This document shows, piece after piece, positions 13,302 to 22,693 of a stretch of 47,359 nucleotides of DNA. The number at the start of each line of letters is the position of its first letter. The first letter of the stretch is position 1. Where the stretch lies: the IMG/VR virus record IMGVR_UViG_3300031823_000012, positions 1 through 47,359 of that record, one strand, 5' to 3'. Below the pieces are notes generated by a model that made no database searches, was not told the DNA's origin, and saw only the letters and a program-made list of their open reading frames with translations. Position numbers and translations under genes: made by a program. This DNA comes from a virus.

Positions 13302-15431
13302 GTGGCTACCGATCTTCTTACCGAGCAAGTTGAGAAATGTAAGGAGCCCCCTACAGAAGGTACTCAAGCGTATAAGCTTTGGGAATGGGGTCGTTCGCTT
13401 CTTAAAGAGGGCCGCATGCGCCGGAGGCACTGGGAGGGTATATGGTGGGAGAATATCGCCTTTTATATGGGTGATTTTTGGGTAGAGTGGGATATCCATA
13501 AGCGGCGCCTTGTGGAGCCTGTACGCAAGCCAGATCACAAGGTGCGCATGTCGGTCAATCTCGTACAACCAGCGGTACGCACAGAGCTTGCTAAGCTAGT
13601 CAAGAACCGTCCAATCATGGATGTGCTGGCACGATCTGCCGATCAAGAGGACCTCAATGCAGCGAAGGTCGGGGATAAGATGCTTAATAATTATGCTGAG
13701 CGCAAGTTCGCTATGGATCGCGTGCGTAAGCGTATGCTTGAGTGGGTGCTTATGTGTGGGATGGGGGGTATTCTTGTTGATTGGGATGAGACTGCGATGG
13801 GAGAAATAGATGTCTTCCATAATCAAGAAGGTAATCCCATCTTTGACCCAAAGCTCATTGAACAGTACAAGATCCAGTACGAGAAGGAAGATATAAAGCC
13901 CACCTATAAGAAAATACCTATGGGTGAGATGGCGATTAAGGCAGTGAGCCCATTTCAGGTTCTATGGGACTTTAGTACGAACTTCTTCGATGAGGCAGCA
14001 TGGTGCATTTACTCTGAAGTATATGATGTAGATGAGGTGTACCGGCGGTGGCATTGCCGCGTTCTATCAGAACCCAACGTATTACCGGGTATCATTGAGA
14101 ATCGCATGATGGGACGTATGGATCTTACAGGGCAGTTGAAAGAGCGCCCAATACACTCACAGAAAATCTGTGAGGTCCACCAGATGTGGATTAAGCCGGG
14201 GCACCCGAAATTCCCGGACGGGCTTTGCCTTATTTTTACTAAAGACTGCATTATCAGGGAAGATAAGTACGACTACGGGCACGGTGAATTACCGATTCAC
14301 ATGATGTCTCATATACCCCTTCCTACGTCTCAACAGTCGATGAGCACAGTACAGCAGCTACGAGGCCCTGTGCTCGAGTTGTCTAAGACGAAGTCGCAGC
14401 TCATAGAGAATCGTAATCTTATGGCGAACCCTCCTTGGCTGATTGCTAAGCAGCTTCAAGTAACCAAGGAGATTCAAAATAAGCCCGGATTACGTATAGA
14501 GTTTAACTTTATGCCGAACGTGCCGCCTCCGAAGCCAGTTGAGATGCCGGAGATGCCTAAGTACGTCACAGAACTCGTTGAGAGTTTGAAGGAGGATATC
14601 CGTGAAATTGCTGGGCAAGGAGAAACGTCCCAAGGGAAAGTACCTCCAGGTGCACGCAGCGGAGTAGCAATCGCCTACCTGCAAGAAGAGGACGATACAC
14701 GTCTCGGTACAACCGTACAAGAACTCGAGAAAACCATGGAAGGTGTGGCTTTCCAAATGCTTCGCATCATGGCGGAGAAGTATGATACGCCACGTACGGT
14801 GAATATCTATAGGGTCAATGGGGAGCCAGAAGTATTTGATTTCGTGGGTACTATGCTTTCTGGGGCTGGAGGCGTCAACTGTCAGGCAGGCTCTGCACTT
14901 CCCCGGTCGAAGGCGGCAAAGCAGCAGTACATCTTAGACTTATGGGATCGCAAGATTGAGCAAGATCCTCGTAAGGTACGAGAGATGCTTGAACTTTCCG
15001 AAGGTGAGCCTGACGAGTGGGAAGTTGACCTTGATCAGGCCGAACGCGAGAATCATGAACTCAAGGAAGGTGAGGATCCAGGCGTTCTTGAGTGGTATAA
15101 CCACCCAGCCCACCACTACATGCACCGTAACTACATGAAGACTGCAGAGTTCCGCAAGCAGTCAGAACAGACACAGCGGCTCTTTATGAAGCATGATCAG
15201 GAACACACAGAAATGGAGCAGCATCAAGCTGCAGAACTTGCTGCGAATCAAGCAGCACAGCAGCCACAGGGAGGTAGTCCCGGGGGCGGTGGATCTGGAG
15301 GAGGGGGAGCTCCACCACCTGGATCATCTGCACCCGCGGGGGCGAACGGTCAGACCCAAGTGCAGGGTCCCCCCTCCCAATTTACAGCAGCCTCCTCCCC
15401 TCGTAGTTTGATGGAAGGATCCCCACAGTAA
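13302..15431 (+). CDS. Portal protein
   Basis: This 709-residue protein starts at GTG (MATDLLTEQVEKC). The N-terminal region (RHWEGIWWENIAFYMGDFWV, then a strand with VNLVQPAVRTELAKLVKNRP) is typical of large P22-type podovirus portals, which form the dodecameric ring for DNA entry and exit. A long central helix (about residues 350-420) and a Gln/Gly/Pro-rich C-terminal tail complete the layout. The length fits P22-type portals (about 725) better than siphovirus portals (about 450-500). It is followed by scaffold and capsid genes. Confidence 0.85.
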   Translation: MATDLLTEQVEKCKEPPTEGTQAYKLWEWGRSLLKEGRMRRRHWEGIWWENIAFYMGDFWVEWDIHKRRLVEPVRKPDHKVRMSVNLVQPAVRTELAKLVKNRPIMDVLARSADQEDLNAAKVGDKMLNNYAERKFAMDRVRKRMLEWVLMCGMGGILVDWDETAMGEIDVFHNQEGNPIFDPKLIEQYKIQYEKEDIKPTYKKIPMGEMAIKAVSPFQVLWDFSTNFFDEAAWCIYSEVYDVDEVYRRWHCRVLSEPNVLPGIIENRMMGRMDLTGQLKERPIHSQKICEVHQMWIKPGHPKFPDGLCLIFTKDCIIREDKYDYGHGELPIHMMSHIPLPTSQQSMSTVQQLRGPVLELSKTKSQLIENRNLMANPPWLIAKQLQVTKEIQNKPGLRIEFNFMPNVPPPKPVEMPEMPKYVTELVESLKEDIREIAGQGETSQGKVPPGARSGVAIAYLQEEDDTRLGTTVQELEKTMEGVAFQMLRIMAEKYDTPRTVNIYRVNGEPEVFDFVGTMLSGAGGVNCQAGSALPRSKAAKQQYILDLWDRKIEQDPRKVREMLELSEGEPDEWEVDLDQAERENHELKEGEDPGVLEWYNHPAHHYMHRNYMKTAEFRKQSEQTQRLFMKHDQEHTEMEQHQAAELAANQAAQQPQGGSPGGGGSGGGGAPPPGSSAPAGANGQTQVQGPPSQFTAASSPRSLMEGSPQ

Positions 15432-15445
15432 TGAGTGTTATGTTG

Positions 15446-15451
15446 TATAAT
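15446..15451 (+). promoter_or_regulatory. Consensus -10 box after the portal gene
   Basis: TATAAT lies 20 nt upstream of the ribosome-bound start at 15471. No clear -35 is seen. It could boost expression of the scaffold/capsid segment. Confidence 0.35.
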
Positions 15452-15470
15452 CCCAAGAGAAAGGAAGCTT

Positions 15471-15635
15471 ATGGCTGATCCAGACGTATTTCAGGCGTAT
15501 GCCACAATCACCATTAAAAATACCCTCAAGACTCCTGCGGTAAATGAAAAACGGATTAAGGAAGCTCTTGAAGCGGTTTCAGTCGAAGGAACCGAAAAAG
15601 TTGAATTCCAGTTCAGCGACAAGGAAGCTGCGTGA
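15471..15635 (+). CDS. Small protein, unknown
   Basis: This 54-residue protein begins MADPDVFQAYATITIKNT, with AAAGGAAG upstream, which fixes the start. One strand, one helix and another strand are predicted (a ferredoxin-like half). It lies between the portal and the scaffold. The function is unknown. It may be made at high level if the -10 box at 15446 is real. Confidence 0.6.
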   Translation: MADPDVFQAYATITIKNTLKTPAVNEKRIKEALEAVSVEGTEKVEFQFSDKEAA

Positions 15636-15639
15636 CGAT

Positions 15640-16014
15640 ATGACCTCCACCACTCCTGTATTAGATGCCGATAGGGTACGGGGTGTAAAACCCGTTCTTC
15701 CGGAGGGCGAACGTGTGGTAGTTACGTCGGGCCCAAATGCCGGTCGATCTGCAGTGATTGTTGGACACGAGTTCGCTGATGATACTGCGTACCTTCAGTA
15801 CAATACTCCGAATCACCCTAAACGGCAGTTTGCAAAGGTTACAAGGTACCGCCTAAATACACGCGACTCGCGTGCGGAGCGTATTTCTGCCACCCCGGAT
15901 CAGATTGAGGCTCGTAGTACGATCGAGGGGTGGGGCCGGGGGTGGGCTCCAGAGGAAGCACCTACGGGTGAAGGCGTTGAGGCAAAAGAAGCTGGGAACG
16001 AGGTAGTAAGCTAA
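15640..16014 (+). CDS. Small protein with KOW/SH3-like segment
   Basis: This 124-residue protein starts at the ATG at 15640 (MTSTTPVLDADRVRGVKP). A longer frame overlapping the previous gene was rejected. The segment ERVVVTSGPNAGRSAVIVGH has the Gly/Asn turn and following strands of a KOW or SH3-like barrel, which often binds nucleic acid or protein. The C-terminus is acidic and Gly-rich. It is linked to the next gene by TAATG. Confidence 0.55.
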   Translation: MTSTTPVLDADRVRGVKPVLPEGERVVVTSGPNAGRSAVIVGHEFADDTAYLQYNTPNHPKRQFAKVTRYRLNTRDSRAERISATPDQIEARSTIEGWGRGWAPEEAPTGEGVEAKEAGNEVVS

Positions 16015-16532
16015 TGCCCGAAGGCGTGCAGGGGGGTGGGTCCGCCCAAGTAGTGCAACAAATTGAATCGCTACTTGCACAGCTTGCACAGGAACAGCCT
16101 GAGCCACAAGTACAACAGGCGATTAAGGGTATTCAGGCACAAGTTGAACCCCTTCAGCAGATTCTAGGGGCCCAACAGGCCCAGAATATGCAGGGGGGCC
16201 TTCAAAACCCTACAGGACCCCCTCCGGCGGGAGGCCCAGGGGGGGCTGGCGCGCCACCGCCTGGTGGGAGCCCTGGCGAAGGTTCAGAACTTCCCCCCGA
16301 ACCTGGGGGTGCAATGCCCCCTGAACATGGGGGCGAGCCGGGGGGAGGTGGCGAGCATGGTCACCATACCATCGAAATACAAATCAAGCCTGGTGGACCT
16401 AAGACGTTCGCCGGGGCAAAAAAGGCAGCGATGGCAACCCACAGGGAGCGGGGTCATTTTGATCCAAATACTCCCGCAGGTGAGACCCCATCGACGCCTC
16501 GGACCAAGAATAAAGCGAAGGCCAAGGCCTAG
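16014..16532 (+). CDS. Gln/Gly/Pro-rich protein, possible assembly factor
   Basis: This 172-residue protein has an N-terminal helix rich in Gln (VVQQIESLLAQLAQEQPEPQ), then a Gly/Pro-rich disordered central part, a His/Glu patch, and a basic C-terminus (KKAAMATHRERGHFD, then Lys/Ala-rich). It may act with the scaffold, whose gene follows after 49 bp. No family is recognised. Confidence 0.5.
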   Translation: MPEGVQGGGSAQVVQQIESLLAQLAQEQPEPQVQQAIKGIQAQVEPLQQILGAQQAQNMQGGLQNPTGPPPAGGPGGAGAPPPGGSPGEGSELPPEPGGAMPPEHGGEPGGGGEHGHHTIEIQIKPGGPKTFAGAKKAAMATHRERGHFDPNTPAGETPSTPRTKNKAKAKA

Positions 16533-16581
16533 TACAGCTCTTTTGAGCCAAGGCAACGGTACAGCCTAAGGAAAGGAAGTA

Positions 16582-17463
16582 ATGGCAGACTCAGCAGCCC
16601 CAGCAGCAGGCCAAGGGACTCCAGCAGCAGGCGTACAACCCGCGGCAGCGGGTCAAGGCGGTGCTACGAGTCAGTCCACAGCCCCAAGCAACGGCGATGG
16701 GCAATTCAACTGGGGACTTTTCCCCGACGTACCTGAAGCTCAACGCGAGCTCCTACAGCCGCATCTGCGCAATATCCAAGGTCACATTACGAGGATGGAG
16801 CAGCAGAATGCACCGTATCAGCCCCTTACGCAAATGGTACAACCGGATCAGGTTGAGAATCTTGTAGGTTTCCTGAACGGTTACAACGCTGACCCCGTGG
16901 CTACAGTCATTGGGTTGGTACAGCAGTTACAGCAAGAGGGTAATATTACGGCCGAGCAACTACAGCAGCTTACGGGACAGCAACAGGTACCGGCAGCGCA
17001 GAATGGTCTGGCACAGCCTGGACAAGAAGAGCAAGTTCCGCAATGGGCACAGGAGCTTCAGCAGCGTTTGGCACAACAGGACGCTGAGAGAGAAGCTCAG
17101 GCTGCTCAGCAGCAGGAGGCGGAAATGGCTCAAGTTATGGATCAGGCCAAGACTAACATTCGCGCACAGTTGACTCAAGGCGGCATTGATGAAAGTCTTG
17201 TAACCGACCCCATGATTGTGGCCGCTATTATTGCCAGCGATGGCGATGAACAGGCGGCCGCAAACATGTTCTCGTCTTTACGGGACGGTTTCCTCGGTGC
17301 ATTTACTAACGGCAAGACCACGCCCGGTACACCGCCCGCGGTGCAGGGGCAACTGCCAGTAACACCTAAACCGACAGGTCGTCGAGGCGATAGCTTTGGC
17401 GCAGCAAAACAAGGTGCAAAGCAGTTTCTCGCGCAGCAAAGGCAAATGGCTGAGGCTGGCTGA
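16582..17463 (+). CDS. Capsid scaffolding protein
   Basis: This 293-residue protein has an Ala/Gly/Gln-rich disordered start and long Gln-rich helices (about 60-210). It ends in a basic helix (GRRGDSFGAAKQGAKQFLAQ) of the type that contacts the coat protein. It lies 23 bp before the major capsid gene, the usual position for scaffold. No protease domain is visible. The start has AAGGAAAGGAAG upstream. Confidence 0.8.
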   Translation: MADSAAPAAGQGTPAAGVQPAAAGQGGATSQSTAPSNGDGQFNWGLFPDVPEAQRELLQPHLRNIQGHITRMEQQNAPYQPLTQMVQPDQVENLVGFLNGYNADPVATVIGLVQQLQQEGNITAEQLQQLTGQQQVPAAQNGLAQPGQEEQVPQWAQELQQRLAQQDAEREAQAAQQQEAEMAQVMDQAKTNIRAQLTQGGIDESLVTDPMIVAAIIASDGDEQAAANMFSSLRDGFLGAFTNGKTTPGTPPAVQGQLPVTPKPTGRRGDSFGAAKQGAKQFLAQQRQMAEAG

Positions 17464-17486
17464 GTGAGAAAGAAGGTGAATCAAGA

Positions 17487-18803
17487 GTGGCACAGACCAC
17501 CGCAAATGCTGACGCAATTCTAAAGGAGTACTATCTCACTCCTATTCGCGAGCAGCTTAATCAGCGCTGTATTCTTATGTTTGCAGCCGACGATGATGAG
17601 CCTGGCGAGGCGTCTTCGTCAGGTAATGAAGGGAAGGGTCAGGACTATACATGGAAAGGCTTCACTCGTGAGTCTGAAGGTATAGAGTTCGCTGGACGTG
17701 AGTGGGTACTCCCTGCACATATGGCTCGCAATGAGGGGCTAGGTGCACGTAAAGAGGGCGGTGCGCTCCCAACAGCATCGCAGCAAGGATGGACAGATCT
17801 CAAGGATAAGTTGCATCATAACCTTGGATCTATTCGTCTCTCTCGTTATGCAATCAAGTTGAGTGAACGTAAGGAGGGTGTTTTCCTGCGTCTACTCGAT
17901 GCTGAGACTAAGGGTATGGTGAAAGATCTACGTAAGGATCTAAACCGTCAAGGTTTCGGCCAGCAGACAGGACAGTTGTGCTCAGCGAAATCTACAGCGA
18001 AAGCACATGAATTGACTGTGAGTACTGTACAGTACTTACGTGTGAACATGGTAGTCGACCTTGTGAAACCAAACACGGGTGAAGTTATTGCATCTGAACG
18101 GACTATCGAAGCGATTAATGCTGTGACCAAGAAAGTCACTCTTTCGGGGGCGGAATTTACGCCTGCTGAAGAAGATATTTTGGTACGGCATGAATCGTTC
18201 GAAAACGAGATCAACGGGCTAAGTAATATCATCGCCAACACCGTCGAAGTGGGGGGCTATAAAGCTAAAACGCTTCACGGGGTGAATCCCGAAACTAATC
18301 CGTGGTGGAACTCGCCTGTTGTTTCGGCCGAAGGAAACCCGTTCTCCGAGGATCAGGGCCAACAGGTCGTCGATAAAGTTGGCGCTGGGGGCCAGGCCGA
18401 GGTTGAGCTCATCATCACTACCCGGGGTATTCGTCGTAGGTATGTCAATACGCTGAAGTCCCAGAAGAGGTTCAATGACTCTGACTCGGTTACGTTACGA
18501 GGGGGATTTAAGGCTATTCTCTTCAACGAGATGCCGATGGTATTCGATGATGACTGCCCGAAGGGCGAAATGTGGTTCCTCAACAGCGAGGCGATGATGT
18601 GGATCTACCTCGATGCTGGGGAAGATGGGAAGGGTGGCTGGAACTGGGTAGACGATGATGGAGCTATTCTGTGTAGGTCTGTGGACCGTACAGATAACTT
18701 CGATGCTTACCTAGCTGCTGACCATGACTTCGCCACAGTCGGTCGAAACCGCCTCGGTCGTATGATGGAACTACAGGACGATGCTGCGACGATTTGGTCG
18801 TGA
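17487..18803 (+). CDS. Major capsid protein
   Basis: This 438-residue protein starts at GTG (MAQTTANADAILKEYYLTPI), with an AAGGTGA site upstream. The position after scaffold, the length, and a fold pattern of an N-terminal arm, a mixed domain and a long helix with LRKDLNRQGFGQQTG are consistent with the HK97-fold coat of podovirus-like phages. The middle part (about 185-260) includes a likely insertion domain (ERTIEAINAVTKKVTLSGAE). It builds the icosahedral shell. No cleavage site is obvious. Confidence 0.85.
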   Translation: MAQTTANADAILKEYYLTPIREQLNQRCILMFAADDDEPGEASSSGNEGKGQDYTWKGFTRESEGIEFAGREWVLPAHMARNEGLGARKEGGALPTASQQGWTDLKDKLHHNLGSIRLSRYAIKLSERKEGVFLRLLDAETKGMVKDLRKDLNRQGFGQQTGQLCSAKSTAKAHELTVSTVQYLRVNMVVDLVKPNTGEVIASERTIEAINAVTKKVTLSGAEFTPAEEDILVRHESFENEINGLSNIIANTVEVGGYKAKTLHGVNPETNPWWNSPVVSAEGNPFSEDQGQQVVDKVGAGGQAEVELIITTRGIRRRYVNTLKSQKRFNDSDSVTLRGGFKAILFNEMPMVFDDDCPKGEMWFLNSEAMMWIYLDAGEDGKGGWNWVDDDGAILCRSVDRTDNFDAYLAADHDFATVGRNRLGRMMELQDDAATIWS

Positions 18804-18809
18804 TGCCGT

Positions 18810-19166
18810 ATGGCAATTGCCCTCGAACCCAATGTGAGTAACGGAGTAGTAGTCCCTGAGGTTATAGGGAATAGGCTATCTGTTATTTGTTTCCTCAAAT
18901 TCTCCGGGGAATATAAAACTGGAGGAGATAGTTCCTTAGCTAAAACCCTTGAAGCATATTTCAAGGAGATAGGTAAAGGGACTATTACATGGGTCCAGGT
19001 TACTGGGACACCGGGGTACATTTATATGTACAACTTTGAAACCAGTAAGTTGCAGGTTTTTGACTCTGGAAAAGAAAAAGAAGCACTTGCAGAGCTCAAA
19101 GAAGAAGAATACCCCAAAAAGATCCGCACTGAAAGTAAGCCTAAGCTATTTGCGGTGGGGAACTGA
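18810..19166 (+). CDS. Small virion-region protein
   Basis: This 118-residue protein begins MAIALEPNVSNGVVVPEVIG. It is mixed alpha/beta with a Lys/Glu-rich C-terminal half. It is encoded seven bases after the capsid gene, so it is probably a head-associated or decoration protein. No family is recognised. Confidence 0.5.
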   Translation: MAIALEPNVSNGVVVPEVIGNRLSVICFLKFSGEYKTGGDSSLAKTLEAYFKEIGKGTITWVQVTGTPGYIYMYNFETSKLQVFDSGKEKEALAELKEEEYPKKIRTESKPKLFAVGN

Positions 19167-19173
19167 TAACGAA

Positions 19174-19608
19174 ATGAAACGCCAACCATCTCGGCTTGGT
19201 CTAAGCTACCTTGACGCTAATCGGAATAGATTAGTTACAGAGGGCCCCGACGTATTAGAGGTTAAGCGTGAGATCGAGCTGAGATGGCCTGGCATTTTGT
19301 CTTGCTTTTTTGATGTAGATGCTGAGGAGTGGGTAATTGTCGAGAAGTGTCCTGACGGCTTAGAACGCATGGTTATGAAGACTAAAGCATTAGGCATGTG
19401 GGTTATCGATAAGCTCAATCGTATTGACCAGGCAAAACATACAGTAAGTGCTGACGCTTTAAACCATAAATTCGATATTGAGGATATGGAAACTGAGAAA
19501 GATAAGGAACATAAACTTTCTGAGGCTGTAGGAGAGGCAGCGGAAAGGCTATTTCTTGCTTTGCGCAAGGACGGGATTATCCACGCACCGAAAGTTTTTA
19601 TTAGGTAG
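19174..19608 (+). CDS. Unknown protein in head-tail region
   Basis: This 144-residue protein starts at the ATG at 19174 (MKRQPSRLGLSYLDANRNRL). An upstream in-frame start inside the previous gene was rejected. The charged helical sequence contains WPGILSCFFDVDAEEWVIVE, the beta-hairpin layout of small phage proteins that describe or bind DNA ends. The function is unknown. It is encoded just before the adaptor. Confidence 0.55.
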   Translation: MKRQPSRLGLSYLDANRNRLVTEGPDVLEVKREIELRWPGILSCFFDVDAEEWVIVEKCPDGLERMVMKTKALGMWVIDKLNRIDQAKHTVSADALNHKFDIEDMETEKDKEHKLSEAVGEAAERLFLALRKDGIIHAPKVFIR

Positions 19609-19622
19609 CAACAAGGAGAAAA

Positions 19623-20276
19623 ATGAATCTCGAAACCATGGAAACTGCGCTTCGACGCTTCGGTTTCGACCTCGCAGATCCTCTAGCTACGTGGATTAAT
19701 GCCGCGATGCACGACCTTGAGGAGTCCTTCGATTGGCCTTGGCTTGAGTCCAAAATCGATGACATCGAAATGCCGAAGGGGTCGGCAACTATTACTCTCC
19801 CGGAAAGTTGTCTTAAGATAATTTTCATAAGAGACGCTACAAACGAACGGAAGCTCGACTACTACGACCGACACCGTTTCGCTCGAGAGATTAATGAACC
19901 CAAAGAAGAAGGTCAGGCTGAGGTTTATACCCTCATCAACACGAACGAAGTACAGCTCTGGAGGGTAATACAGGAAAACATAACCTTCGAAGTTATGTAT
20001 CAAGGAAAGACTAACGACCTAATTGAAGCCCCCAATGAACCCACGACCGGAACAAGTATATGGCCCTCTACTACTCATTATCTGATTGTCCTCAGGGCAG
20101 CTGCATTTGCCTTACAAGCTGAGAACGAGGAGGAACGGGCAAAGGTTGCACTTGAACAGTATGAGAAGAGTCTCCTTAGACTTATGGGTAAGTACGGTGA
20201 GCGCAACCTTGACGAACCTGAAACTGTGCAAGACGTGCAGGGTTATGGGGCAAGTTTACGCAGGAGGTGGTGGTAA
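19623..20276 (+). CDS. Head-tail adaptor (tail tube-like connector)
   Basis: This 217-residue protein has a strong ribosome-binding site (AAGGAGAAAA). The N-terminal helices (AAMHDLEESFDWPWLESKID) followed by strands and a C-terminal helical bundle (LIVLRAAAFALQAENEEERA) match the podovirus adaptor family represented by P22 gp4 and T7 gp11. Those proteins sit under the portal and attach the tail. The order capsid, then adaptor, then ejection proteins supports this. Confidence 0.7.
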   Translation: MNLETMETALRRFGFDLADPLATWINAAMHDLEESFDWPWLESKIDDIEMPKGSATITLPESCLKIIFIRDATNERKLDYYDRHRFAREINEPKEEGQAEVYTLINTNEVQLWRVIQENITFEVMYQGKTNDLIEAPNEPTTGTSIWPSTTHYLIVLRAAAFALQAENEEERAKVALEQYEKSLLRLMGKYGERNLDEPETVQDVQGYGASLRRRWW

Positions 20277-21298
20277 TGGCCGTAGGACTTGAAAAGGTAA
20301 AAATACCCGGCGAATCCGCTTCTAGTCCGCCCCCCTCAGGAGTCGTGAATCAGAATCCAGTTGCAGGTAAACCGTCATTTGCATCCCCCCAGATTCAGAC
20401 TGCGGCAGATGTAAGCACTTCTAATGCGCTTGCCGGTAATAGTGCTACACCCAAACTTGCGGAAGTTCTCAAGCAACCTGAAAAAATACAGCAAAATGCT
20501 GCAAGAGCAGCTTCATCTTTACTAGGAGCGGGGGGGCAACCTGCACCTAGCAATCCTCAGGCAGTAGCAGCTAAGGCGCCGTCGGGTGCTACAACTCAAA
20601 AAGCATCTGGAGCATCATCAGCGACTACCCCAGCCGGTAATACAGGGGGAACACCGGCACCTTCATCACCTACTACGGCCACAGTACCTACTTCAACTGG
20701 AGCACCTCCCGGGGTACCTGCAACTGAAGCAGTCCTTCCGCCCCCGACGGGGGGACTCACTCCGACGATGAAATCTACCCAGGGGGCTAATGCTAGCGAA
20801 GCCGACTGGATAGAGGCGCAGAATGAAAATCAAGAGAGACTCTATGAAGCCGCGATGAAGTATAATGGGGGCCCAGATAGCGCGTTGGAAACTGCTAGAA
20901 GAGCAGCGGAAAAAGCTTTGCACGGTGAAACCCAGGCACGAGGGATTGCAGGGACAACTGAGTCTAGCCTCTACAATGAAGGTAAGGCTAAAATAGGAGA
21001 AACTGAGGCGGTAGCGGACGTTACTGCTTACCATACTTACATGAATGAAGTAAGGCAATATCAGGATGCTCTAAATAAAGCCCAAATTGCGTGGGAGAGG
21101 GCTAATGAACAGGAAAAACGGGAAATGGCAGAATCGGCTAAGAAAACTGAGCCTACAGAACCGATAAATCCTCCCCCTGGAAATACCCGGATTCCTGGGG
21201 TGGAAGTTAAGAATCCAGGAGGAACTGCTCAACCTAAGACAAGTAATAGACCCGTGAAAAATATCAGTGGAAAGTCGATCGGGAAGAAGAAAACCTAA
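20276..21298 (+). CDS. Ala/Pro/Thr-rich virion protein, possible ejection protein
   Basis: This 340-residue protein starts in a TAATG overlap with the adaptor. Residues about 1-170 are disordered and rich in Ala, Pro, Thr and Gln. Residues about 175-290 are a long charged helix or coiled coil (WIEAQNENQERLYEAAMKYN, then ANEQEKREMAESAKK). A Pro/Gly/Lys tail follows. It is the first of three consecutive large proteins that resemble the ejected internal proteins of podoviruses. Confidence 0.55.
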   Translation: MAVGLEKVKIPGESASSPPPSGVVNQNPVAGKPSFASPQIQTAADVSTSNALAGNSATPKLAEVLKQPEKIQQNAARAASSLLGAGGQPAPSNPQAVAAKAPSGATTQKASGASSATTPAGNTGGTPAPSSPTTATVPTSTGAPPGVPATEAVLPPPTGGLTPTMKSTQGANASEADWIEAQNENQERLYEAAMKYNGGPDSALETARRAAEKALHGETQARGIAGTTESSLYNEGKAKIGETEAVADVTAYHTYMNEVRQYQDALNKAQIAWERANEQEKREMAESAKKTEPTEPINPPPGNTRIPGVEVKNPGGTAQPKTSNRPVKNISGKSIGKKKT

Positions 21299-22693
21299 AT
21301 GGCTATCGTAACCCCCTCTCTCCCAAAGACCAAGGAAATAAACTCCTCTGGAGGAACAGCAGCTCCTAGTGGCGCAAGTGTGGCTGCTAAAATGGTTAAA
21401 AATAGCCGGAGTGCTGTAACAGCACCAAAAGTTTCGCGTGTACCTCGGCCTGCACAGCAACGTCAGCCTTCAGTCAAAGTCCCGAGAGGTAGAGGGGGTA
21501 ACCCTAACCCGTATAATGCTTTGAAGTCCCCTTACAGAACACAGGGAGAATTTAATAAGGCGGTTACAGAAACTACGAAGGCAGGATATCAGCCTAAGCT
21601 TAATGAACTTTCCACTGAGGAAGAAGGGGAGAAGGGACTATCGGCTCAGAGGGAATCGGATAACGTCAATATTTTCAAGCAGTACTCCCAGCAGGCTAAT
21701 GAAGCTTATGAAAAAGCAAAGAGTACTATGGCTGAAATTGCAGCTCGTCAAAATGCTGGATCCGCAGCCAGTCAACAAGTTCTCCAATCCGCATTATCTA
21801 ATACAGGAGTAGCTGGGCTAAGTGGAGTTACTAACCCCTCAGCGTATATGGAAGAGGCGTCTGGATTGGGACGTGCTACGAGCCAGTCTCTTGCTGCTGA
21901 GCAGTCAGGGATTGCTGGGGAGATGTCTAAAAATCTACTTACGCCAGGTATTGGCCTTGAGGAAGCTACGGGGGAAAATCAGGCTCGTAGTCAGGGGCTA
22001 CTCAATAAATACGCGTCTGAACGCGACAAGATTACTAGGGGTATCCCCGAAGACACAGAGAAAGTCCGTCAAGAACTTATGAAAGACGAAGAGACTCGTG
22101 AGGCTAATCGTCTTCAAGCAAATATCGCGGGGCAGAAACTAGGCATTGAAAAGGAAGCTAGAGTAGAAGTCGGCAAGGAAAAAAATCAGATAGCTCGGGA
22201 GGTGGGTAGAGAAAAAAATGAAGCTACAGAGAAAGTAAAGCGTGAAGAAGTAGGTATTAAAGAGGCTGAAGTCCAGAATAAGAAAAAAGCCTACGAAGAA
22301 AAAATCTTGGTAGCTCGTAATAAACAAGAAGTAACTACAGCGAAGATTGAAGCAGCTCGCTATAATAATGGGCTCAAGGTAATGACTGAGTATCTGAAAG
22401 AAAATCCGAAAACGGAATATCGACCCGGTTCAATTAATCCTAGTGAACAGCAAGCGGCATTACACGAAGGTAAGATTGAATATCGGCGCGATGCGGGACA
22501 TTTGTATAAGATGCTTACAGAACAGGCAAATCTAACTCCTGAGGAAGCATATAAGCTGATGAGATCTTCCGGAAATGGCTACATTGAACAGTTTGCTCAT
22601 ACAGAAGAACAGAAGCTAGCTCAGGAAGCATTACTACGCAATACAGCTCATACACCTACTCAAAAATTCAAAATACCCGCAGCTAGGAAGTAA
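21299..22693 (+). CDS. Coiled-coil virion protein, possible ejection protein
   Basis: This 464-residue protein starts one base after the previous stop. A Ser/Ala/Pro/Arg-rich leader is followed by a segment with hydrophobic Gly/Ala/Ser repeats (ALSNTGVAGLSGVTNPSAYM) and a long Lys/Glu-rich coiled coil at about 270-350. Such composition is typical of proteins stored in the head and released with DNA. There is no enzyme signature. Confidence 0.55.
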   Translation: MAIVTPSLPKTKEINSSGGTAAPSGASVAAKMVKNSRSAVTAPKVSRVPRPAQQRQPSVKVPRGRGGNPNPYNALKSPYRTQGEFNKAVTETTKAGYQPKLNELSTEEEGEKGLSAQRESDNVNIFKQYSQQANEAYEKAKSTMAEIAARQNAGSAASQQVLQSALSNTGVAGLSGVTNPSAYMEEASGLGRATSQSLAAEQSGIAGEMSKNLLTPGIGLEEATGENQARSQGLLNKYASERDKITRGIPEDTEKVRQELMKDEETREANRLQANIAGQKLGIEKEARVEVGKEKNQIAREVGREKNEATEKVKREEVGIKEAEVQNKKKAYEEKILVARNKQEVTTAKIEAARYNNGLKVMTEYLKENPKTEYRPGSINPSEQQAALHEGKIEYRRDAGHLYKMLTEQANLTPEEAYKLMRSSGNGYIEQFAHTEEQKLAQEALLRNTAHTPTQKFKIPAARK